From UQRS01 sp050946935 (lineage in GTDB: Bacteria > Bacillota > Clostridia > Oscillospirales > Acutalibacteraceae), in contig JBMNVR010000001.1 in the NCBI GenBank assembly GCA_050946935.1, positions 424,261-488,260 on the forward strand: 64,000 nt of DNA, written 5' to 3'. The position numbers and the translations under genes are program-made. Below the pieces are notes generated by a model. The model was not told the origin of the DNA. It ran no database searches and was given only the letters and a program-made list of their open reading frames with translations. Shown in pieces: positions 37,641-44,584 of this stretch; the first letter of the stretch is position 1, and each line of letters opens with the position of its first letter.

Positions 37641-37669
37641 ATTATAGCAACGGTTTCCTACTTTGTCAA
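37641..37669 (-). promoter_or_regulatory. Perfect consensus sigma-A promoter of the met leader
   Basis: Minus strand TTGACA (37664-37669), 17-base spacer, TATAAT (37641-37646). It would start transcription near 37634, about 30 bases before the leader peptide ATG. Confidence 0.88.
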
Positions 37670-37772
37670 TAGGAAAATAGAAATTTTTTCAAATCTTTTT
37701 TCAACCAACCGGAAAGAAGGCGGCGTAAACCTTCCCCGGCCGATCCGGTTATGTGGGTGCCTTTTTTGATTT

Positions 37773-39200
37773 TCAGGGCAGCAGTTTCCCCATAAAATGA
37801 GTGATCGCCTGCCGCTGGAGGCGTTCGACCGCCGGGAACTGTTCCGGGTCGGAGAGGTGGTTTTGGAATTCGCCGGGATCCTTTTGCAGATCCAGCAGCT
37901 CATAGTATTCTTCCCGCGGCTTGTGGATATGCACATACTTGTACCGCCCGTCCCCGACGGCGAGGTATCCCTCGCCCTCTGCGAACACGTAAGGATGGCC
38001 GCCCTGCCGCACAACCTCCTGCAAATCGCAGCCGTCGCTGCGGATTCCCTCGATCCCGGCCGTTTTCATACAGGTCGCAAAGAGGTCGGTGAGCTGTACC
38101 AGCATATTGTTGGCGCCGGGGGTCTTCTCCTTCGGCATACGGACCAGCAGCGGAATATTCCAGACGTCCTCATACGCGCAGTTGTGCTTGCCCCAGAGGG
38201 AGTGATTGCCCAGCATCTCTCCGTGATCGGCCGTGAAGATGACCAGCAGATTTTCTCCCCATTTTGCCCGGGCGGCCGAAAGTACGCTGCCCACCATGTC
38301 GTCGATCAGGGCGACGTTGGCATAATAGCTGCGGCGCAGCCGGGTCCAGTATTCCTCGGGATAATTTTTGCAGCCGTGGCCGGGCGCCGGGCCGCAGCCG
38401 TCGATGTTGCCGTTTCCGTGGTAGCTCTTGTGATGGATGCGCCCCGGATCGTCAAACTCGCCGTCAAGGCCTGTGCGTCTCTTTTTGTCCAGCATCTCCA
38501 TATTCACCCGGGCGTAGTAGCTGTCCGGCGCGTCAAAGGGGTAGTGCGGTCCGGAAAAGGAGAGCCAGAGCATGGCTGGCGCGTCGCGGTCGTACCCCTC
38601 AATATATTCGGTCATTTTCCGCCCGCTCCAGACGTCCGGGTACCACTTCGCGTCCAGCGGGAAAGGGTAGACCTTTTTGGTTGCCCCGTCCCACCGCGCC
38701 TGCCGGTAGGTGGAGAGCAGTCCGGCCGCATCCAGCTCTTTGGCGTAGTCGTCCATGAACCAGGCGGAGACCTCCTTCCCGTCCTGTAAAAAGAGGTCGT
38801 CGATCCCGAGCGAGAGGTAGTAGTCGCGGAAATCATCGTAGGGCTGCGTTTCTTCCGGCTTTGTCTGGCCATAGGGGACGGGGGCAAAGTGGCATTTGCC
38901 CGAGAGGGCGGTCCGATAGCCGTTCTCCCGCAGGGTGTTGAAGAGATTGGGAATTCCGCCGGAAAGCTCCTTTTTGCGGAAATTGCTGTACGCCCCGCTG
39001 CCGGAGGGGAATAGCCCGGTCAGGATGCTGCATCTCGAAGGCAGGCACCATGGACTCGCGCAGTAGGCCCGGTCGTATCGGGTGCCGCTTGCGGCCAGCG
39101 CGTCGAGGTTTGGGGTGCTGACAACCTCCCCGCCGTAGCAGCCGAGGACGTCCTTGCGCAGTTCGTCGGCGGTGATGAGCAGGATTGTAGGTTTTTGCAT
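37773..39200 (-). CDS. Cys-type sulfatase
   Basis: 475 residues, no signal peptide. N-terminal ILLITADELRKDVLGCYGG gives the metal-binding Asp (Asp12). The modification motif is Cys52-L-P-S-Arg56 followed by CSILTG; the Cys must become formylglycine. Downstream are HCAPxP-like and ADHGEMLGNHSLWGKH metal/active-site segments. Hydrolyses sulfate esters, probably on sulfated glycans. No maturase (anSME) is nearby. AAAGGAGC precedes ATG 39200. Confidence 0.92.
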   Translation of the reverse strand: MQKPTILLITADELRKDVLGCYGGEVVSTPNLDALAASGTRYDRAYCASPWCLPSRCSILTGLFPSGSGAYSNFRKKELSGGIPNLFNTLRENGYRTALSGKCHFAPVPYGQTKPEETQPYDDFRDYYLSLGIDDLFLQDGKEVSAWFMDDYAKELDAAGLLSTYRQARWDGATKKVYPFPLDAKWYPDVWSGRKMTEYIEGYDRDAPAMLWLSFSGPHYPFDAPDSYYARVNMEMLDKKRRTGLDGEFDDPGRIHHKSYHGNGNIDGCGPAPGHGCKNYPEEYWTRLRRSYYANVALIDDMVGSVLSAARAKWGENLLVIFTADHGEMLGNHSLWGKHNCAYEDVWNIPLLVRMPKEKTPGANNMLVQLTDLFATCMKTAGIEGIRSDGCDLQEVVRQGGHPYVFAEGEGYLAVGDGRYKYVHIHKPREEYYELLDLQKDPGEFQNHLSDPEQFPAVERLQRQAITHFMGKLLP

Positions 39201-39393
39201 CGCTTGTTGCTCCTTTCAAATTACCCTCGATGTATAAGGGACAGCATGATTTTTCAGAGCCGAAACAACAGACGGCTTGGTTCTCCTTGTCGCCGGCACA
39301 ACCTTGCGCTCGTCTGAAAGCGCATTGTCTTTTGTACATTGGCAATATCTCACGGATATGACGCTTGAAGCATGGACCAGGGCGTTTAAGCTT

Positions 39394-39422
39394 AGTATAA
39401 AGGAATCCGATCCACCGTACAA
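39394..39422 (-). promoter_or_regulatory. Promoter of the sulfatase gene
   Basis: Minus strand TTGTAC (39417-39422), 17-base spacer, TATACT (39394-39399). It leaves a ~190-base leader in which I see no known motif. Confidence 0.55.
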
Positions 39423-39733
39423 GTGGATTTTTTAATTGCTTTTTTATGCACTTTTTCGCACGCGGTTCAAAAACCGGGATTTTGCATAAACAAACCGAAT
39501 GCTTCTCAGACGCAATCCACAAAAACCGTGGATTTTAGTGATATAAAATTGCATTTTTATAATAAAAACTATATGAACTTGATTGAAAATTAGTATTTTA
39601 TTTCCCTGCGCCGGCCCTCTAAAATAAACATATCAAAGGGTCGGACGGATGCTTTTTCGGTTTGCCGTCTTTCCGGTTCAAACAGAAAGAACAGACTTTG
39701 AACCGATATTTTATCAGGGAGAGGAAGAGGTTT
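39423..39733. other. AT-rich gap before the broken glycosidase gene
   Basis: Very AT-rich sequence around 39540-39610, probably the former promoter of the pseudogene at 39734. Nothing else recognisable. Confidence 0.4.
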
Positions 39734-40427
39734 ATGCAAGCCTGTTTGCGCAAAGTACAAAAGGGCCTGTCGGTGTTTTTGACTGCGGCGCTGCTTCTGA
39801 CCGCGCTTTCTGCCGTGGCAATGGGTGCTTCGGCGGACGAGGCCGCTCTGCCGGTCATAGACGTGGACGCTTATACCGCGCGGGCCGAGATCAGCCCGTA
39901 TACCCTCGGCTCAAATCATCGTCATGCCTACGGCGGCTTCGGCATGTATGACGAGGAAAAGGATGAGGCTTATCCGGAGTTTTTGAAGAAAACCAAAGAG
40001 GCAAACCTGGGCGTTGTCCGCTGTCCCGGCGGCACTATCGCCAACCTCTTTACCTGGAAGGATACCATCGGCCCCAGAGAGGAAAGGAACAACGTGGTGC
40101 CGGGCAACAGCTACGCTTTGGTGTTTCCTTATTACGGGCTGGACGAGCATCTGGCCTATACCGGGGAGATCGGCGCTGAGGTGATCTATATGGTAGGCGA
40201 GGCGGCCGAAAACCCGCAGGGCGCCGCTTACGGCCGATTTGGCCGGGTGCGACGGCATCACAAAGATTTCCTTCGACCTACGCGCAGAGCAGTCGGATGC
40301 CGCCCGTCTGCAAATCTCCCTTATGTCCGGCGGGAAGGAAGCTTTCTTCTTCGCGCTGGAGGACGGGTTTGTCAAAAGCTCCAGCCAATACTCACTTTCT
40401 GCACATTTTTTCAATCCGTCGGCTTAA
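39734..40427 (+). pseudogene. Truncated secreted glycosidase (arabinofuranosidase-like)
   Basis: Starts normally: GAGGAAGAGG, ATG 39734 and a signal peptide. The first ~165 residues resemble the start of a GH51-type clan-A glycosidase (PYTLGSNHRHAYGGFGMYD, VVRCPGGTIANLFTWKD, GEIGAEVIYMVGEAAENPQG). At about 40215-40250 the reading jumps: the next frame carries a beta-domain piece (GCDGITKISFDLRAEQSD to SSSQYSLS) ending at TAA 40425-40427. So an internal deletion plus frame change has removed most of the catalytic barrel. It directly borders the AT-rich island that follows. Confidence 0.65.
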
Positions 40428-40573
40428 CCGACACCTCAACTTATTCACTATTCATTATAACGAAAGTTGAATTATAATTCCGAAAGATTACATTCAGGAA
40501 TAAATTATTCGGTACCAAATCAATTTTTCACTCTTTTATCTGTCCGAAATTCTTGACAAATTTCGTGAAGAAG

Positions 40574-40613
40574 TAAAAATCGACAACCTTCTGTAGAAGA
40601 TTGTCGATTTTTG
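40574..40613 (-). terminator. Hairpin resembling the tmRNA terminator, next to a CTCCACCA end
   Basis: On the minus strand GCTCCACCAAAAA is followed by a hairpin with outer arms AAATCGACAA/TTGTCGATTT, very similar in loop and stem to the real tmRNA terminator at 42567-42609. No tRNA or tmRNA body lies upstream of it. It looks like a duplicated 3' end of ssrA. Confidence 0.6.
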
Positions 40614-40717
40614 GTGGAGCATTCCAGACCAAAAACAATAATGTTTTACTTTGTGGGCGGATTCTCCATGACACGGTGGTTGTAATGGCAAAAATGAATA
40701 ATGCCTATTGGCAGAGA

Positions 40718-42118
40718 TTAAATGGTTCTATCCCACACGATAACTTCTGTTATGACATCACGCAATCGCACGCCATCAATTATATATTCTAAAACATCGT
40801 CTGCGGTATCATACCATTTTTCAGTTTCTTCCTGATTATCAACAAATTTTTCACATATTAATATTTGATATTCGGATTCAGGATTTCGCTTCTGCAAAGG
40901 AAAAATTCCAAATACTCTCTCGTTGTATTCAAATTCAATTTCACCACCCCTATTCACACACCATTTAAAGTCACTGATCGTTTTAAAACGGTTTTCCTCC
41001 AGACTGTTTTTTTCAATAATTTTTGACATAAACTTCATCTCCTTAAAGTTTTTAAATTCTGGAACGTTACCGTCGGGATAATTAATTGGGGGACCTAATT
41101 TTGGAAATCCGTTTGACCAATCGATTTCGTGGTCATGTGGGTCTGAATGTTTTGATGGATTATCATGATCTGTATAATGTCTTTCTCTGGATGCTTTTCC
41201 ATTTTCTCCGATTTTAGTTTTGCGGTCGTATCCGCCTCTTTTTCCGCTGGTCCTGCTTTTATTAACCGCTCCCGGTTCACCCAAAAACCTTTCATCATCT
41301 TCTTTTGCCGGCTGCCATTCGCCGCCATAGGCACTTCCCATACCTTTGACAAAAACATCATCACGGATAACGTGACCTGTTTTAACGATAACGTCACAAC
41401 CTGCTGGCCAAGGTTCCTCACCGCAAATATATTTTGCGTATTTTGAGGGAGCATAAGGGTCGTCGTTCATATGTCGCCAGGAGCTTAAATCATAATCTAC
41501 AAATACAATGTTGCCCCGCATTTCTGTGAAAGGCTCATTATAACATATAATTCTTTCCGGCTCAATGCGTTTCAACATTTCGTTGTAGCCTTTGAGAAAA
41601 AAATCCTTTTGATCTTTTTTATGTCCATGTTCAGAAACCATATAAGTTGAAACTGCAACTGTGGAGCCCTTTTCAATTCCCTCAAAGCAAAATTCAAAAG
41701 TATTCTCGTTCCCCCAACTAACAGATGGAATAACTCTTATTCCTTTTGACGCATAGTAAGCGCCGCACCATCTATTTCTAAACGTATTATAAAGCTGCAT
41801 GACTGGCGCCATTTCAGTGTACATACTGAAATCCGGCGTTAGTACCGCTCGGTAGCGTTTCAACTTTTCAAGGTCAGCATCTGGATTTTTCCACACACGC
41901 TCAAATTTGTAATCGTACAAGAAGAAGTGAACGATCCGGTCAAGATGATTGTTGTTTTCAAGTTTTGTCTTGTCAAATCCGATTAACCTTAAATCGGTAA
42001 AATCATCTTCGCATGCCTTAAATTTGGGAACAACAGGGATTTGAAACTTACCATTCCCTGCGAATTGATTTCTGAGTAAAAATGGGCTTGTGCGGTACTT
42101 GTAGTTTTCTTCTGTCAC
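40718..42118 (-). CDS. DUF4417 protein with a second C-terminal domain
   Basis: 466 residues from GTG 42118 (GGGAG 9 bases upstream); ATG 42127 is in frame but abuts that site. The N-terminal ~250 residues match DUF4417, which I associate with phage and mobile DNA (RLIGFDKTK, IVHFFLYDYKFERVWKNPD, LTPDFSMYTEMAP, FRNRWCGAYYASKGIRVIP, FLKGYNEMLKRI). A basic, His-rich linker (~300-350) follows, then a separate C-terminal domain (ISDFKWCVNRGGEIEFEYN to DVITEVIVWDRTI). AT-rich compared with its neighbours, in an island touching the tmRNA 3' end. Function unknown. Confidence 0.75.
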   Translation of the reverse strand: MTEENYKYRTSPFLLRNQFAGNGKFQIPVVPKFKACEDDFTDLRLIGFDKTKLENNNHLDRIVHFFLYDYKFERVWKNPDADLEKLKRYRAVLTPDFSMYTEMAPVMQLYNTFRNRWCGAYYASKGIRVIPSVSWGNENTFEFCFEGIEKGSTVAVSTYMVSEHGHKKDQKDFFLKGYNEMLKRIEPERIICYNEPFTEMRGNIVFVDYDLSSWRHMNDDPYAPSKYAKYICGEEPWPAGCDVIVKTGHVIRDDVFVKGMGSAYGGEWQPAKEDDERFLGEPGAVNKSRTSGKRGGYDRKTKIGENGKASRERHYTDHDNPSKHSDPHDHEIDWSNGFPKLGPPINYPDGNVPEFKNFKEMKFMSKIIEKNSLEENRFKTISDFKWCVNRGGEIEFEYNERVFGIFPLQKRNPESEYQILICEKFVDNQEETEKWYDTADDVLEYIIDGVRLRDVITEVIVWDRTI

Positions 42119-42127
42119 TTCTAACAT

Positions 42128-42566
42128 CTCCCATTAAATGATAAGAACAAAAATGCACTTTCACTAATAGGCTAAAAACAGCGCTTTGTTGCACTAAAAA
42201 GGGTAATTATTTAAAATGTTCACAAAACGTTTGCAATTCTATCAATAAGCATAACGGAAATAATCTTCACAACGAAATAACAACAAAGCTCTACCATAGA
42301 AGCAACACAACATATAAGCATAAAACAATAAAAAACCACTATATCATATAGAATATAGTGGTTTCTTTACTGGAAAGGTCGGACGATTTAGATCCGCACA
42401 GTATTTTCGCGGATGGATTCGAACCCGTGAACTCATTATTTTCTTTGCGAAGCAAAGACACCGATTCTCTTATCTGTTCTCTTTTATCTATTATCTGGAA
42501 GCGACAATTTCGACTGCGGTCGGGTTGAGAAAAGAGAAGAACGAAAAAGTGAAAAGAGAAAAGTGC
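42128..42566. other. AT-rich stretch between DUF4417 gene and tmRNA
   Basis: No gene. Contains the DUF4417 promoter region, a 12-bp hairpin AAACCACTATAT (42333-42344/42353-42364), and at 42405-42435 a minus-strand piece GGGTTCGAATCC that looks like a decayed tRNA T-arm, without the rest of a tRNA. Confidence 0.45.
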
Positions 42567-42609
42567 AAAAAGAAGCGACAATCTTCTGTCGAAAATTGTC
42601 GCTTCTTTT
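42567..42609 (-). terminator. Terminator of tmRNA
   Basis: Minus-strand stem AAAAAGAAGCGACAA pairs with its complement ending CTTCTTTTT, directly after the ACCA end. Confidence 0.88.
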
Positions 42610-42957
42610 TGGTGGAGGCGAGGGGAGTCGAACCCCTGTCCAAAAGCCTGTTGCCAAAGGCATCTCCGAGCGCAGACGGTGTATGAACATTCCCTCTGCG
42701 GTCCGCCCGCCGTCAGGCAGTCCGTTTCAGTAGCCCCTGATGCATGGCAGGGTCAGAGGCATCGCCCTGCGCACGTTCACCGCTAAATGACGCCCTTACC
42801 GGATCGCGGTAGTTCCGGGTCGGACGGCAGCCTTAGTTAGGCTGCGAGAGCAACTTTATTGTTGTCGTTTAATTTTAAGGTTGCGGATTTTATAGCGGTT
42901 CCGCACCGCTGCTCGCTTCCCTTGGTTCCAAACCCCTGTCGAAACCTTTACGCCCCC
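42610..42957 (-). ncRNA. ssrA: Transfer-messenger RNA (tmRNA)
   Basis: 348 nt. The 5' end GGGGGCGTAAAGGTTTCGAC and the 3' end with GGTTCGACTCCCC and CGCCTCCACCA form the tRNA-like acceptor (one G-U pair) and T-arm. The tag frame at 42837-42869 encodes a peptide ending NDNNKVALAA before TAA. Rescues stalled ribosomes with SmpB, whose gene is 50 bp upstream. Confidence 0.97.
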
Positions 42958-43007
42958 ATATCAAAAGATTTGCCACGCGAAACCGGGATTAAAACACCAA
43001 AAAGCAT

Positions 43008-43472
43008 TCACCGGTTGTTTTCCTTCAGCGCGCGTTCCACATCCCGCTTGGCCGTCTTGGCCGCCATAGCCGCCCGTTTGTCGTACAGCTTTTTACCCTT
43101 GCAAAGCCCGAGTTGCACCTTCACCCTCGATCCCTTGAAATACAGAGAGAGGGGGATCAGTGTCAATCCCTGCTGCTTGGTTATGCCGAGGAATCGCATA
43201 ATTTCCCGCTTGTGCATCAGGAGACGGCGTTCTCGCCTTGGATCGCGGTTAAAGATATTGCCCTGCTCATACGGACTGATGTGCATCCCCTTGACAAGCA
43301 GTTCGCCGTTCTCAATCGCACACCAGGCGTCTTTGAGGTTTACACCTCCCTGCCGGATGGATTTGACCTCTGTTCCGGTCAGCTCGATGCCGGCTTCGGT
43401 GCTCTCCTCCACAAAATAATCGTGAAAGGCTTTTTTGTTCATCGCGATGGTCTTGGTGTTTTCGCTGCCCAC
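43008..43472 (-). CDS. smpB: SsrA-binding protein
   Basis: 154 residues from GTG 43472 (AAAGGAGGTG upstream). Binds tmRNA for trans-translation. Family motifs: KKAFHDYFVEESTEAGIELTGTEVKSIR, NLKDAW, HISPYEQGN, RERRLLMHKREI and a C-terminal basic tail (KGKKLYDKRAAM). Length and start fit the family. Co-oriented with ssrA. Confidence 0.97.
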   Translation of the reverse strand: MGSENTKTIAMNKKAFHDYFVEESTEAGIELTGTEVKSIRQGGVNLKDAWCAIENGELLVKGMHISPYEQGNIFNRDPRRERRLLMHKREIMRFLGITKQQGLTLIPLSLYFKGSRVKVQLGLCKGKKLYDKRAAMAAKTAKRDVERALKENNR

Positions 43473-43581
43473 GCCGGCACCTCCTTTCGGTGAGTATTAA
43501 CAGTATACCATACCCCTATGCAAAGTCAAGAAAGGAAAAGCTGGGAAAAGAAAAAATTTCGGAGAAAAAGCAATCTTTTCC

Positions 43582-43609
43582 TTGACATATCCGAATTTTG
43601 GGATATAAT
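43582..43609 (+). promoter_or_regulatory. Promoter of tRNA-Gln
   Basis: TTGACA (43582-43587), 16-base spacer, TATAAT (43604-43609), about 52 bases before the tRNA. Confidence 0.8.
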
Positions 43610-43661
43610 ATAGATTACGGTTCGGTCATTTAAAGATGTCCGCCAAACGAAAACGCTATAT

Positions 43662-43735
43662 TGGGGAATTGTGTAACGGTAGCACGACAGACTCTGACTC
43701 TGTTTGTTGGGGTTCGAATCCCTATTCCCCAGCCA
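43662..43735 (+). tRNA. tRNA-Gln (anticodon CTG), CCA encoded
   Basis: Acceptor TGGGGAA pairs with TTCCCCA. Anticodon arm ACAGA-CTCTGAC-TCTGT gives anticodon CTG (codon CAG). T-arm has GGTTCGAATCC. Discriminator G and genomic CCA follow. Confidence 0.96.
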
Positions 43736-43779
43736 AAGTCGCCGCGGACTTGTATCGTTCGCAGCGACTTTTCTTTTTT
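43736..43779 (+). terminator. Terminator after tRNA-Gln
   Basis: AAGTCGC (43736-43742) pairs with GCGACTT (43764-43770), followed by TTCTTTTTT. It lies between the tRNA and ferritin, so the latter may depend on read-through. Confidence 0.75.
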
Positions 43780-43811
43780 CAAAAACACATCATGAAGGGA
43801 CTGTATTCCGG

Positions 43812-44321
43812 ATGAATGCAAAAGTGGCCAGGCTGCTGAATGAACAAATTACGCATGAGTTTTACTCGGCTTATCTTTACCTGGATTTTGCCAATTATTA
43901 TGCCTCCGCCGGGCTGGATGGATTTGAGAATTGGTATCGGGTGCAGGCGCTGGAGGAGCAGGATCACGCTATGCTGTTCTGCCAGTATCTGCACAACAAC
44001 GGCGAAAAAGTAACGTTGGAAGCCATCCGCAAGCCGGACAAGGCACTCGGGGATCACATGGCGCCGCTGAAGGCCGGCTTGGAACATGAAAAGTATGTAA
44101 CCGACCTGATCAACGCGATTTATGCCGAGGCCTTTGCCGATCATGATTTCCGCACGATGCAACTGTTGGACTGGTTTGTCAAGGAACAGGGAGAGGAAGA
44201 AAAAAACGCCTCAGACATGATTACAAAAATGGAGATGTTCGGCACCGACGCCAAAGGGCTTTATATGCTGAACAGCGAGCTGAAAACCCGCGTACACACT
44301 GCGCCCTCCCTGGTGCTGTAG
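43812..44321 (+). CDS. Ferritin (non-heme, FtnA type)
   Basis: 169 residues from ATG 43812, the family start (MNAKVARLLNEQITHEFYSAYLYLDFA). Four-helix iron store with ferroxidase ligands visible in the first helix (Glu in THEFYSAYLY), EEQDHA in the second, and the KEQGEEE segment in the fourth. Stores Fe(III) and limits oxidative damage. GAAGGGA is 11 bases upstream. Terminator and tRNA-Gln lie immediately before it. Confidence 0.95.
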   Translation: MNAKVARLLNEQITHEFYSAYLYLDFANYYASAGLDGFENWYRVQALEEQDHAMLFCQYLHNNGEKVTLEAIRKPDKALGDHMAPLKAGLEHEKYVTDLINAIYAEAFADHDFRTMQLLDWFVKEQGEEEKNASDMITKMEMFGTDAKGLYMLNSELKTRVHTAPSLVL

Positions 44322-44442
44322 GAGCGGCCTCTTCGTACGCAAAGCGAAAGCACCAACCGTGAAGTTCTCATCATTCCCGGGTCTGACGGATGTTTTTCAG
44401 AATAGCGTTTTTTACCCGGGGAGGATGCTTTGCATTTGCAAA

Positions 44443-44507
44443 GATTTTGCCGAAAGGCGGAAAGCATGGCCTCTTTGCCGCAGCCATCTGCTTTCCGCGG
44501 CAAAATC
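44443..44507. repeat. Long imperfect hairpin before the second dockerin gene
   Basis: GATTTTGCCG (44443-44452) pairs with CGGCAAAATC (44498-44507), with inner GGAAAGCA/TGCTTTCC and TGGC/GCCA pairings. It lies in the 5' leader of the gene at 44585 and matches no riboswitch I know. A second hairpin (CCCGGGT/ACCCGGG) lies just upstream. Confidence 0.6.
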
Positions 44508-44584
44508 ACACAAATTGCTTTCAGGGGTTGTAAAAAAATCCTTTGAAGCCGCGCGGCGAATGTTGAAAAGGAGTTTTGTGTGCA

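Noticed and set aside
44322..44584. c-di-GMP or cobalamin riboswitch
   Set aside because: Some GAAAG/GCAAAG strings are suggestive, but the conserved cores are absent.
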